The notes under the pieces are model-generated. The model made no database searches and was not told where the DNA came from. It saw nothing but the letters and a program-made list of their open reading frames with translations. From the IMG/VR virus record IMGVR_UViG_3300049595_001488, positions 1 to 35,596 of that record: a stretch of DNA of 35,596 nt, one strand, 5' to 3'. How positions within the stretch are numbered: the stretch's first letter is position 1; every line of letters begins with the position of its first letter. This DNA comes from a virus. Made by a program: the position numbers and the translations under genes. Of the stretch, positions 21,214 through 33,300 are shown piece after piece.

Positions 21214-21227
21214 GTTTTGACTAGACC
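21214..21227 (-). promoter_or_regulatory. Dispersed 14-bp motif, copy 10 (reverse)
   Basis: GTTTTGACTAGACC on the plus strand, exact, in the short gap after tail protein B and ending one base before ATG 21229. Confidence 0.8.
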
Positions 21228-21228
21228 A

Positions 21229-21651
21229 ATGGAACCTAAACTTCAACTTCGCATGTTTGATTCGGCTAAGGATTATGACATGGTTGCCGATTGGTGGCGG
21301 GGGCACGGGTGGAATCCGGTGCCGTCTTATTTTTTGCCCAAGCTGGGCGTGGTTGCTTGCTGGATAGAGGGTGAAAAGACCAAAGACACTGCCGCGGCTT
21401 GGCTTTACATGGACAATTCATCCCCGGTCTGTTGGCTGGAATATATGGTGAGTAATCCCGCGATGAACGCGGGTCGCAGCGTCAAGGCGTTGCGCCATTT
21501 GGACACCTTTCTAACCGCTGAGGCGAAGGCAACCGGATATGTCGTGATGATGACCACTTGCAGGCAGGATTCGCTGGTCAAATTTCACGAGAAAAACGGG
21601 TTTCGCAAAACTGACGAGGATGTGACGCACCTTGTCAAAATTCTGAACTGA
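21229..21651 (+). CDS. GNAT-like acetyltransferase domain protein
   Basis: 140 residues from ATG 21229; an earlier frame start at 21184 would translate the motif. Pattern: MFDSAKDYDMVADWWRGHGW at the start, then ACWIEGEKTKDTAAAWLYMDN, RSVKALRHLDTFLTAEAK and a late segment VKFHEKNGFRKTDE, close to the GNAT fold with K-N-G-F near the end. The acetyl-CoA loop is weak. Small GNAT-like proteins are known between tail and core genes of some podoviruses. Target unknown. Confidence 0.65.
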   Translation: MEPKLQLRMFDSAKDYDMVADWWRGHGWNPVPSYFLPKLGVVACWIEGEKTKDTAAAWLYMDNSSPVCWLEYMVSNPAMNAGRSVKALRHLDTFLTAEAKATGYVVMMTTCRQDSLVKFHEKNGFRKTDEDVTHLVKILN

Positions 21652-21652
21652 G

Positions 21653-22372
21653 ATGGCCGTCACCACCACAACTGCAGTGATTGCCGGAGCAGCTATTGCC
21701 GCGAGCTTAGCCAGCGCGGGCCTTGCCTACTACGGCCAGCAGCAGCAGGCGGCGGCGGCGGAGCGCATGGCGCAATACAATTATGAGGTGCAGCGGCAGC
21801 AGAATGATATGCAGGCGCAGATGGCCAAGATGGTGGCTGAGCAGCAGCATCAAGCGGGATTGCAAAATGCGGCGGTGATGGAGCGCGAGGCGCAGCGGGT
21901 GGAGATGGAGGCGCGGGAGCGGGCCAAGCGGATGCGCGAGGAGAATGAGCGGATGTTGGGGATGCAGCGGTCGCGGTATGCGGCGGCGGGTGTGACCAGT
22001 GAGGGGACGCCTTTGGTGGTGATGGCGGAGACGGCGGGGATGCTGGAGCAAGCCGTGGGTGATGAGCTTTACAAGGCGGATATGGAGCGCATGGCATGGA
22101 TGCGCAAGGGCGAGGTGGAACGCTGGCAGGCGGGTTACTCGCTGATCGACAAGGCGGCGGCGGAGTATGATTTGGCCAGTGCGAGTGTGCGGGCGTATCC
22201 GCTTTTGATGGAGGGGCAGAATATGGCGCAGAATTTGCGGACTTCGAGCTATGGCACGCTCTTGGAAGGAGTTTCGGGGGCGGCGGGAACTTATTACAAC
22301 ATGCCGCGAACCACGGCAGGACAAATGACGCCGCAGGTGCGACGGGCGACGGCGGTAAATCGCGCAGGTTAA
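21653..22372 (+). CDS. Internal virion protein (gp14-like)
   Basis: 239 residues. A hydrophobic N-terminal part (about residues 6-25, VIAGAAIAASLASAGLAYYG) is followed by a long Gln/Glu/Arg-rich coiled coil and RSRYAAAGVTSEGTPLVVMAETA, a pattern found in T7 gp14-type internal core proteins. It would be ejected into the host outer membrane as part of the DNA channel. It lies one base after the GNAT gene and one base before the next core gene. Confidence 0.8.
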   Translation: MAVTTTTAVIAGAAIAASLASAGLAYYGQQQQAAAAERMAQYNYEVQRQQNDMQAQMAKMVAEQQHQAGLQNAAVMEREAQRVEMEARERAKRMREENERMLGMQRSRYAAAGVTSEGTPLVVMAETAGMLEQAVGDELYKADMERMAWMRKGEVERWQAGYSLIDKAAAEYDLASASVRAYPLLMEGQNMAQNLRTSSYGTLLEGVSGAAGTYYNMPRTTAGQMTPQVRRATAVNRAG

Positions 22373-22373
22373 T

Positions 22374-24308
22374 ATGGCGAACATTCCTCTAGCACAGATA
22401 CCTAATGCGCCGCAGGCTGGGAGCACGGCGGTGGCTTTGCCCGTGGGGGCAATTCGTGCGCCGCGGGTGGAGCAGATGCCTGTGGTGTCGTTTGCCGCGT
22501 TTGATGGCGGTGGTCGCGGGATGCAGGCGCTGGGGCAGAGTATGGCGCGGGCCAATGCGGTAACGACGGATTTTGCCGAGCAGATGGCGAGGGCTAATGA
22601 TGAGATGAACTTTGCCGCGGCGGATCGTTTGCTGACGGAGAATGTGGCGGCTTTCGAGGTGGAATCTTCGCGGTTGCCGGAAAGCGAGCATGTGACGCTG
22701 TGGCAGGAGAAGTATTTGCCGAAGGTGCAGGAGCAGGTGAGTGGCATGGGGCTGACTCCGGTGGGCCGGGCACGGCTGGATGCGTGGATGGTGCAGAAGG
22801 GTTCGGAAACCAGCGCGGCGGTTTATACGAGCGCCAACAAGCGACTCATTGAGCGGGGGCGCATGGAGATTCAGAATTACGTGGAGCGGGCCAATAATGA
22901 GGGCCGCTATGAGGATGCGATGGGCGGGATTGCCCGTGGCGTTTCCGCGGGGCTTTTTAGCCAAGAGGAAGGCGGCAAGCTGGAGAATGATTTGGTGGAA
23001 AAGCGCAAGGTGGACACGCTCACGCAAGCCATACAGCAAAACCCGGCTTTGTGGCGCAAGGAGTTGCGGCAGTATCAGGCGGAGGGGAAAAACCCGCACA
23101 ATCTGAGGCCGGAGCAGGTGTTGCAGTTTCGCCGGATGGCGGAATCAACGCATGGGCAACTGGTGCAGGATTTGGGCAACGAGATGCTGACGCGATTGGA
23201 AACGCAAAGCCCGGCCATCACCAACGAGCAAATCGAGGAGTTTTTTACCCGACCGGATGTGCAAGCGCCGCGGGAGGTGATTCAGAGCTTTAAGAAATAC
23301 CGTAGTCTGGCCTATGCGCAGACGCCGGAGGGCCAAGCGGAGAAGGCGGATAAATACGGGAAGCTGTGGGGGCAAATCTTTGGTTACAATGCGGAGGGGG
23401 ATTTGAACTCCAAAGACCCGGAAAAAACGATGACGGAGTATTACAGCTTGCTCGCTCAGGTGAATGCGACGGCTCCGGAGGGCGAGCGCAAGCCGTTTAT
23501 GGACAAGCTTAACGAGATGGTGAGTAATGCCCGTGAGGGCAAGCGCAGTCGCCGCGATGAGATTGCCAAGGGGCTGGTGGATAAGGTGGAGAAGTTTGCC
23601 GAGTGGGGCCAGCTAGGGGATGACGGGGGTTGGCGGGTGATGAAGAAGGATGGCAAGACGGAGCGTGTGCCCAAAGACCCGCAAAAGTATCTCAATGTGC
23701 AGCAGAAGAAGATCGAGGCGATTAACGCGGTGCGCGAGATGCTGCGCACGAATCCGGATTTGACCGAAGGGCAGGCGATGGAGCGGTTTAAGGGGATTAT
23801 GGATGACAAGTTGGAGGCGGGTTCGCTGTTCCAAAAGGAGGTGGATGATCGCGGGTTTTTCGGGACGATTGGGGCGTGGTTTGGCGCGATGGACGCGGGG
23901 GAGAGCAAGTCGCGCAATGAGGGCATGTGGCATGTGGGCGATGGCAAGGCGGTGGGCAAGGTGACAAGCTATAACTGGAAGGGTGATCCGTATAGTGACA
24001 GCAATTCACGGAATTTGATCGGGGCGTGGAATAATCGCCTGACGGAGAGCAGTCTTGCGGTGTCGCCGGATGTGGAGGCACGGTTTAAGCAGGCAGGAAT
24101 TGGCGAAGGGGATGCGGTGGAATTGACGCTGGCGGACGGGACAACGGTGGTGCGGACGTGGGATGACCGGACGATGCAGGATGAGCAGGCGCGGCGCAAA
24201 TTTGGCAAGCCTCTAAGGGGGCGTTTTGATTTTCACCATCCGTATGACGGGCCTTTTGAGAAGGACGGCATGGCGGTGGTCAGTTTCCGTAAAGCGCCAA
24301 CCGCATGA
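22374..24308 (+). CDS. Internal virion protein (gp15-like)
   Basis: 644 residues, mainly helical and charged, no signal peptide. Its place between the gp14-like and the giant gene, its size and the start (FDGGGRGMQALGQSMARA, then ANDEMNFAAADRLL) suit a T7 gp15-like core protein that spans the periplasm during ejection. The C-terminal 170 residues hold beta-type stretches (VEARFKQAGIGEGDAVEL, LADGTTVVRTWD). Similarity to gp15 itself is too low to see by eye; the call rests on gene order. ATGA overlap with the giant gene. Confidence 0.7.
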   Translation: MANIPLAQIPNAPQAGSTAVALPVGAIRAPRVEQMPVVSFAAFDGGGRGMQALGQSMARANAVTTDFAEQMARANDEMNFAAADRLLTENVAAFEVESSRLPESEHVTLWQEKYLPKVQEQVSGMGLTPVGRARLDAWMVQKGSETSAAVYTSANKRLIERGRMEIQNYVERANNEGRYEDAMGGIARGVSAGLFSQEEGGKLENDLVEKRKVDTLTQAIQQNPALWRKELRQYQAEGKNPHNLRPEQVLQFRRMAESTHGQLVQDLGNEMLTRLETQSPAITNEQIEEFFTRPDVQAPREVIQSFKKYRSLAYAQTPEGQAEKADKYGKLWGQIFGYNAEGDLNSKDPEKTMTEYYSLLAQVNATAPEGERKPFMDKLNEMVSNAREGKRSRRDEIAKGLVDKVEKFAEWGQLGDDGGWRVMKKDGKTERVPKDPQKYLNVQQKKIEAINAVREMLRTNPDLTEGQAMERFKGIMDDKLEAGSLFQKEVDDRGFFGTIGAWFGAMDAGESKSRNEGMWHVGDGKAVGKVTSYNWKGDPYSDSNSRNLIGAWNNRLTESSLAVSPDVEARFKQAGIGEGDAVELTLADGTTVVRTWDDRTMQDEQARRKFGKPLRGRFDFHHPYDGPFEKDGMAVVSFRKAPTA

Positions 24309-27300
24309 GTATTAAATTAGCCGATATACCTAACAATAACGAAATGGAGCCTTTGCCTCCCGTGCAACCGTTGGATGCTACGGCTCCGATGGATGATGAG
24401 CATTGGAACAAGATTTTTACCGACCAAGAGTATTTTGACGGGATTGCCAAGAGTCGCGGGGTAACGGAGGCGATGCGGACAAGTTTGCACGGTGAGGATT
24501 ACCCGTATCGGCAGGCGATGATGGGTTATCTATCGGCCAGCCGGAACGTGCCGATGGAGGATGTGCGCAAGATTTACGATGAGGAGAAAGACGGGTTTGC
24601 GCAGCGCGTGCTGGGCAAACCCACGGCGAGCAGCCGGGAGTTGTTTGACTGGCAAAAGCAGCAGTTTGCGCGGGCCAATGAACGTAATGCGGCGGCGCGG
24701 ACGATGATGGAGAATGTGATCAAGCGTAGCCTAGAGGATGCGCTGACGGGCGGCAGCAATGACCATACGCGGGCGGTGACGGAGGATTTGACCAGTTACG
24801 GCGAGATGTTTAACGAGGCGGAGCAGTTGGATTTGCGGAAGAAGGCCGATGAGTTGGATATACAAGTGCGCCGGGCGCAAGCGATGGTGAGCGAGGATGC
24901 GCGGTGGCTCTTTGACGCATTGCGCCAAAATACCGGGGCCGTGGATCGCGGGGTGGCGGCATGGCAGGGGGGGCAGGCGGTGCCGGAAATGGAGGAGGTG
25001 GCCAAGCGGTTTGCCACGTTGCCGGAGCAGCAGCGCAAGGCGGTGTATGAGTTGGTGGCGGGCTTTGGGCAGATTGCCAAGGTGGACAAGGGGTTCTGGT
25101 ATCAGATGGCGGAAAGCCTCGGACGCGGGGTTAGTGATGTGGCGGAGGTGACGCCGCGGGTGCTGGGAGAAAATGCGCTGGAGGCGCAACTGGCGCAACT
25201 GGAGGATGCCAAGCGACCTGTGTTTTTGGTGCCGGGCCGCACGGGGGAAGTGCGGGTGGAAAGGTTTGACCTGCAAGGCACCGGGCCAGCGTCGCCGGAG
25301 GAGCGGGCGCAAGCGGCGGAGCGGATACGGGAAAAGCTGGCGGTGCGCCAAGTGCAGCGGGAGTTGCGGGATTTGGCGGAACGGGTGGTTGATCCCATCA
25401 AAACGGTGACAAACCTGCCGGAGATTTTGGAGGAGGGGCTTTACGGGGCGGCTCGCAGCTTGCCCTACACGGCGGTGGCGGCGGTTCCTTACGTGGGCAT
25501 GCCCGCGGTGGCGACGGCGCTGTATGCGCAGAATTATGACCGTTTGCGCTTGGAGCATCCGGAATTGCCCGCGGGGAAGGTCGCGCTGGTGGCGGCGGCA
25601 TCGGCTCCGATTGAAGCGGCGCTGGAACGTTTGCAGGTGAAGTTGATCACGGGGCGGTTGCCGTGGCTGGGAGGTCTAGTCAAAAAAATGGCGCATCCGA
25701 ACCAGCGCAACATAACCCGGATCATGCTGGGCAGCGGGGGCATCTTGCTGGAGCAGAATGCGCAAGAGACGGTGCAGGAGTTGACGTTCCCGGTGGCGCG
25801 GACGGTGGCGGCGGCGCTGGATGAGGATATGCCGGGCTTTGACTGGCAGGAAAAGATTGAGGGGATGCCGCGGGAATTGGCGGTGCAGTTTGTGGCGCTT
25901 TTGCCGTTGTCGCTGGTGGGCATGGGGGCGTTGACGGTGCGGGAGTTGCGCCGGGGCGGGGACTATATCAAGGACAAGGCGAATCTGGAAAAGGTGGGGC
26001 TTTCGCCGGAGCAGGTGGATCGGGTGCTGGGGGCGGAGACGCTGGAGGAGGCGGAGGCGATTTACCAAGAGGAGTATAACCGCCGTGATCCGGAGCGGGC
26101 GAAGGCCGCAGCCATGAAGTTGATCGAGGAGATGGCCAATACGCCGAATCTCTCGCAGAAGCCGGAGATGCCGACCGTGGAGCGGCAGGGGGCGGATTAT
26201 GTGGTGCGCAACCGCGAGGGGGTAGAGATGTTGCGCACGCAAGACCCGGATGCGGCGACGTATGAATTTAACAAGCTGATGCAGAGCCGGGAGCAGGCGT
26301 TTTACGAAGCGCAGGTGGCGCTGGTGGAGATGTTGCGCAAGGCGAAGGAGGCGCGGGGGCTGACGCCGGATGTTTCGGAGATTGAGTTGGTGGCCAAGGA
26401 GGTGATTGAGCCTTACGCGACGATGACGCCGGAGGAGTTGGAGCAGCGGCGCAAGCAGTATGAACTGGAGTATGGCACGGAGGCGGCGGGTGCTTTGGAA
26501 GTGGTGGGGGTGAATGTGGCGCAGATGCGCGATGGGGTGTTCCGCGATGTGTCGAAGATCGTGCGGGGCAGTGATCCGCTGGTGGTGGTGGAAGAAGTGG
26601 TGGAGGGGGAATTGAAGCGGGCGTGGCAGGATGGGCGCTTTAGCCGGGAGGATATGATCGGGTGGATTCGCCAATATGAGCGGGCCAGCGGGGAAAACAT
26701 TTTGACCGGGGAAGGTGATGCCGATGTGATCGAGGCCACGTCTTCGCTAGGTGTGGCGTATTTTATGGGGCAGTCGCGGCGGGATTCGCTGCCGGACAAG
26801 TTGCGGGCTTTCTTTGAATGGCTCTCGCAGTATTTGCGGGCGATTATGGCGCGGGCTGTGCGGCTAGAGCAGGCGTTGGCGGAGGGGGAAGTGGATCAAC
26901 GCTTTGAGGCGTTTTTAGCGCAATCGCTGGGCATGGATTTGGATGCGATTTTGGAGAAGCAGGCGAAGGCAGCATTAAGCGGGATTTTGACGGGGACGGA
27001 GGGGGAAAGCGCGTTGGCGCAACCGCAGTTGACTGATCCTAGCGGGGTGGCGCGGGGCAAGGAGTTTTCGCGGGTGAATGAACAAAATGTGCAGGCGCTT
27101 AATGCGTATCTGGATGGCTTGGAGGAAGGTTTTTACCCGGTGATGAACGGCGACGGGGAGCAGACGTATGTGGTGAAAGTCACGCGGCGCAAGGATGGCA
27201 GCAAGCGGGTGGAGTTGTGGACGGCGGACGGCAAGGAATTGGTGGGGGATCGTCGCTCGGTTGTCACGGAGTTGAATTATGCGCCGTCGCAAGATGGGCA

Positions 27301-30300
27301 GGGCAATACGGTGTGGACAAAAGCGGAGTTGGGGGCCGGACAAAAGCGGATTTATGAGGAACTGACGCCGGAGCAGGAGGAGGAGCTAGCGTGGCAGGCG
27401 ATGCAGGATCAGCAGGAGGAGGATTTGGACGGGGCAAAGGGAAGTGGAGATGTGGAGCTTTTTACGGCGATTGCCTCTGCGGGGGGATTGCCTTCACCGG
27501 GCACGAAGAATGCGCGGCAGTATAGCGGGGAGTTGCGCACGCTGCGGGAGACGTTGCGCGTGGGGCGGGATATTCAAGTCAAAGGGGCGTTTAATCTTTT
27601 TCGCACAGATGCGCCGGATTTGGATGCGCTGACCAAGGAGTTGCGACGGTCTGGCTTTGTGGATGTGCAGACGCCGGATGATTTGTTTGAGTTGATTGAT
27701 CGTCGCATCCGCGGCGGAAAGCCGATCTATGGCTATGAGGGCAAGGGTTGGGCGGAGGTGTATGAGGGGCAGACGTGGGCGGTGCGGGAGAATCGAGATA
27801 ATTTCTCGCTTGTTGGCTTAGATGCTCAGGCGTATTTTGATTTTGCCAATGTCCCGCAAAGCAAACAGCAAGCTGGTCAGCAAGCCGTCGATGCCGCGGC
27901 GCAAGCCAGCGTCGAACCCTACGAGGCCGATTTGCTATCCTCCCGCGGAGGAGTGGATGGGAGCGGGGAGTTGCGAAGCGCCCGAGAACGTCAAGCGGCT
28001 GCTTATCAGGCACTCTTAGGCGGAGACGCAAATTTCGTCGCCAAGGCTATCCGTGAGGGTGTGCCGTTGTCGCGGCTGATGCTGGGCTTTATCGGGCGGG
28101 AGCCTGTGTCGTTTAATATCCGCGGTGCTATCATCGAAAATCCGCGTGATCTGGCGTTGTATAACTTGGCTCATCGGACGCCGTTTTTTGAAAGCCTTAA
28201 GATCGTGGTGGTGGATACGGCTAACCAAGTGATTGCTTCGCAAGTGGTGAGCACGGGCACGGTGAATGAGTCGCTGGCGCATCCGCGGGACATTTTGGCG
28301 GTGGTGGAGACGGCGCGGGCTAATCATCCCGGCGTGGCGCTGGGGGGCTTTATGGTGATGCACAATCACCCATCGGGAAATCCTAGCCCAAGCAGTGCAG
28401 ACAAAAAATTGACGGAGCGGCTGGCGGCGGCAGGAGACGAAATCGGCGTGCCGTTGATTGATCACGTCGTCACCAATGGCGAGTCGTTTTATAGCTTCCG
28501 AGAAAATCGGGAAATTACGTATTTGGGCGCAGCAAAAAATGATCCGGCAGCAGGGAGAGCTAATTTGCCCGTGCTGGCGAGGCCGGAGGGTGACATTGCG
28601 CCGGGAGCAATGGCGGAGTGGGAAGTCTTGCCTGCTAGCGTAGGCCAGCAACTAAGCCTCTATAATAACGACATACTCAAGGGCGTGCAGCAAACGCTGC
28701 AAACGGCAGACCCGAATATGATCCATGTGATTAACGTGGATACTCGCCACGGTATTATTAGTGTGGATCGTTACCCGCTGGGCACGAAGGCGAGCGAGGC
28801 GGTCAAGCGCAGTATCACGCAAGGCACGTATGGGGTGTTTGTGTCGCTGCCGTCGATGACTCTGGCCGATGCTGGAGTGATCAAACGCGATTTTCTTGGG
28901 GTGTATCAACAGACTTACAGTATCCCGCTGCTCGATGTGGCGGCTTACGGGCAGGAGAGTTTTAGGTCTTTGGGTTTGCTGGAAGAAGCCGATGCGCCTT
29001 ATAGCGCGGCGCGGGCGGTGGCCTCGGAGCAGCGGGCGGTGGATGGGGCGTATCCGGTGGCCGGGCCTAGCTATGCGGTGCGTCTGGTATCGGTGCATAA
29101 GTTAAGCGAGGAAAACTTGGCGTTTGCCGAGCAGATGGGGGGCTTGGCGGTGCCGAGTGTGGCGGTGACGAAGGTGGGCAATGTGGTGGATGGTTTTGGC
29201 AAGGTGGCGCTAATTGGCGGGAGGGAGCTTGGTGATCCGGAGGCAAACCCGGTGTTTGATGCGGATGCTTACACCTCGCGCTTCCCAAGGCCGGAATACA
29301 AGAAGGTGAAGCAGGCGGTGGCGCAACGGGTGGTCAATAAGTTGCGTCCGTATGAGCAGAAGTTTGGCGATGGTCGCGGCATGTCGCTGCAAGAGGTGTG
29401 GGATAATGCGGTGAATAGGCCGCAACCGGATGAGACGGTGAATAAGCTATTGCGGAGCAATATGGCCAAGGCCGCGTATTTGGGGCTGGTGGAGGGCGTG
29501 GAGGTGGAACCGCAAATGCGCGAGGTGCCGCAACGCTGGGGGTTGATGGGCACGCGGGCGATGCAGGAGTATGTGGCGCAAGGGGGCGGTTTTAACCTCA
29601 ATTACGATGATGCGGCAGGCTTGCGCCGTCTGGCGGAGGTGGTGATGGCGGCGGTGGAGGAGCAGGTGGCCGGGAAGTCGCCGGAGGTGCAGAGGATGCT
29701 GCGCGAGGCGATGCGGGCGAATGTCAATGAGGATGGCACGTTTGCTTTCGGTCGGCAGTTGCCGCTGGAGCAGGATGCCCGGAATTACGGCAAGATGGAG
29801 GTGGATGCGGAGGCGACGGGCAAGGTGCTTGATGAGGCGTTGCGCGGCAAGGAGGCGGCGTTTGATCGCTGGGTGAATGAGACGATTCGCGGGATGTATG
29901 AGGCTCCACGGATCAAGGTGAATGGAAGGTGGGAGCCTTATACGCTGGAAAATATCGTGCGGGTGATGACGGCGGGCCGGATCGTGGGGGCGGAGCAGAC
30001 GATGACTTTTGGCGAGGGCCAGCTACGGGCGGCATCTTCGCGGCGCTTTGGCTCGGTGCAGGAGATGAAGAATGTGGCGGAGGAGGGCATTGCCACGGAA
30101 GCGGAGGTGCAGGCGCGGCGGGACGTGGTGAATGCACGGCTGGGGGCATGGCGCGAGGCGCTGATGGGCTACTACAAGTGGCAAAGCTCTTGGGATGCGC
30201 TGGATAATTCGATGATGGCGATGGCGGGTTATCTCAAGGCGCAAAGCAGCACGGAGACGGCGATGCGGCGGGCGTTGCTGAGCAAGGATTTTGTGGGGGT

Positions 30301-33300
30301 GCCTGCGGAGGTTGTGCGGGAGGGGATGGAGATTGCGGCGGAGTTTCGCAATGTCCCGGTGCCGTATTTTGAGAGCAAACCGCAACGGGTCGTGCGGCTG
30401 GGTGAGTTTAAGGCGGCGGTGGTGGCGGGCGATGTGTCGCCGGAGACGGTGAATATCCTCAACCGCCACGGGATTGAGGTCTATACGGTGGACAGCGCGA
30501 GCACGGCGGCGGATGATGATGTGCAGGCGGCGATGGAAAAGGCGGGTGATGGGGTGTCGTTTGCGGTGCGCCCAAGCGGTGCGGGGGCTGGTGAAAATGT
30601 GGCGGTGTTGGATGTGGAGCCGAAATTAACGGGGATGTCGAAGCGAGATGCTGCGGAGACGATTTTACCCGTGTTGCGCGGGTATCAAAAACTTGATGGC
30701 GATGCTTTGCCTTTCAATAAGGATTTGGGCCAAAGGGTGCGGTTTTCGGGCAAGACTACGGGGAAACTGGTGTCTTATGCGTCGCATACGCTGGAGGATA
30801 TGGAGTTGGCGTTTATCCTGCCGATGTTGATTGAAAACGCTGTGTTGGTGGAGAGCAGGGCGGACAGATATGGAAATCCTGAAATCCGCAGTGTGAAGAT
30901 TTTGGCATCCGTTGCCCGAGTGAATGGCAAGGTGTATGCAGCAAAGTTGACGGTGTTTGACCGTCAAGATGGTGCGGTTTTGTATGACGTGACTGGAAAA
31001 GAAATGAGGCTTGCGCCTAGTGTCGTTCAGGTTCCCGAAGGAACTTCCACAACGCTCGCAAGCCTCGGTGCAAATGTGGACGATCTTGTGAGGGCGGTCA
31101 AGGGGGATTCTGAGGTGTCTCGGGCGGTGCGTTCGCAGCGGTATTACGATGAGGTGGAGCGGGCGTTGGTGGCGTTGGACAATGATCCGGTGTATCGGCG
31201 GGGCCGGGTGGGTTCGGCGTTGAAGCGGTTTAAGAAGATTCGGGATCAGTTTAGCCGGAAGGATGCGGAGCCGTTGTCGCAGATGGAGGCGATTGCCTTT
31301 ATGGAGGCGCTTATCAGCATACTGCCTCCACAGATGCAGGGGCGCGTGGGCGGTCGGGTGCGGATCGCGCAATTTAAGACGGCGCAAGGGCGGCGTAATT
31401 ATATCCTCAACCGGATTGCCAAGGTGGATGAGGTGTTGGAGGAGTATTTGCGGGAGGAATACAATGCCGATGCGGTGAGGCTCTTTGCACGGGCGAGGCC
31501 GCAACGGGATGAGGCCGGGCAGAAGCCGAAGGGCAAGCTGGGGTATTCGGTGCATGAGCTTTTTAAGACGTTGCAGGAGGCGACGGAGTGGACGCCGGAG
31601 GAGGCCGAAGCGCATGTGGCCAAGCTGGAGAAGCGGATGGGCGCGGAGGAAATTTTGGCGGAGGAGGAGGCGCATATTGCGCTGGAGTCGCAGCTTGTGC
31701 CGCTGTTTGCCGATTGGCTCCATGCTGATGCGCAGCGTCGGCAGGACGCGGTGATGCTGGGGCAAGAGGTGTGGACGCGGGCGTATCAGGCGGAGCGGGC
31801 ACGGGTGGAGCGGATGCGCCAAGAACGGGAGGCGGCACGGGAGGAGTTGGCGCGGGCCGCTGGCTCGGAAGGCGATGCCAAAGAACGCTATGAGCGTCTG
31901 GCGCGGGAAAACGGGCTTTCGGCGAAGTGGGAGGGGGCGATGCTCAACTTGCTGAATTTTGACCAAGTGATTAGCTATGTCTTTGGCGAAAAATCGGAGG
32001 TGGTGCGCAAGCTGGTGACGGCGCAGCGCAAGGCGGATAATGCCAAGGCGGACGGGATTGCGTCGCGCTCGGAGGATTGGGCGCAGTTTGTGAGCCGTCT
32101 CGGGGGCGGGGCGATGGCGGGGCAGACGTTGGTCTATGAGCTTTCGCGCACGAATGAGACGGTGCGTGGCATCAAGTTTAGCCAGTTGCAACTGGTGTCT
32201 ATCACGATGATGTGGAAGCAGGCCAAGGGGCGCGAGCACATGCTAGGCAAGCTGGATGAGTCGGGCGAGCCGACGGGCAAGTGGCATTACAATCAGGCGT
32301 TTGTCGATGAGGCGGAGGCGAAGCTGAGGCCGGAGGCGGTGGCAATCCGCGAGTATTTGCTGAAAAAGTATGATGAGGAGTATGATGCGCTCAATGCGGT
32401 GTATCGCCGGGTCTATGGGCTGAATCTGCCGAAGGAGCAGTTTTATAGCCCGCTGGTGGTCAACCCGGTAATGGCGACCAAGGAGGGGATGGGGGTTGAT
32501 CCTCTAACGGGCGCGGTGTATGCGGAGGGGTCGCGGAGTCCGGGGGCGTTGCGCAATCGTGGGGCGGGGGTGGCGGAGCCGATTTTCCGCGATGCGTTGC
32601 AGACTTATTTTGCCCACATGCTGCAAATGGAGCATTGGAAGGCGTATGCGGTGCTCAATGGGGAGATGACGGCGGTGATGGGGCACCGGGACATTCGCAA
32701 TGTGGTGGAGGCCAAGGCCGGGAGGCAGGCGGCAACGGTGGTTTCCAAGTGGCTGCAATACTTCAATGAGGGCGGCAGCAAGGATGCGGCGGCGCATTTG
32801 GCGCTCAATCAGGTGTTTAACAATGCGCTCAACCGCGCCTCGGCGATGGCTCTTTTCGGGCGTATCAGCACGCTGGTTCTGCAATCAACGCAGATGGGAG
32901 CGGCGGCGGCGAAGATGCCGCTGGGTTCGTATCTCAAGCGATTGTCGATGCTGCTGACGGGGCAGATGGGTTGGGGCGAGTCGTTGCGGTCGCCTTATGT
33001 GCAACGGCGTATTGCAGAGATGCCGCCTCAAGTGCAAATCGCCATGCAGGGGCTACTGGCGACCAAGCCGAATAAGGTGCGGGAGGCGGCGCGAAAGCTG
33101 GGCCGATTGATCTCCGGATTTGACGGGCTATTTACCGCGGGAACGTATGCGATGGTCTATGACTATCAACGGGGCTTGGCTCTGAAAAACGGGATGACGC
33201 GGCAGGAGGCGGAGGCGTTTGCACGGGAGGAGGCGGAGCGGATCACTGATGAGGTGGCGCAACCGACACGGGCGGGGGCACGGTCAATCTGGGAGCTTAA

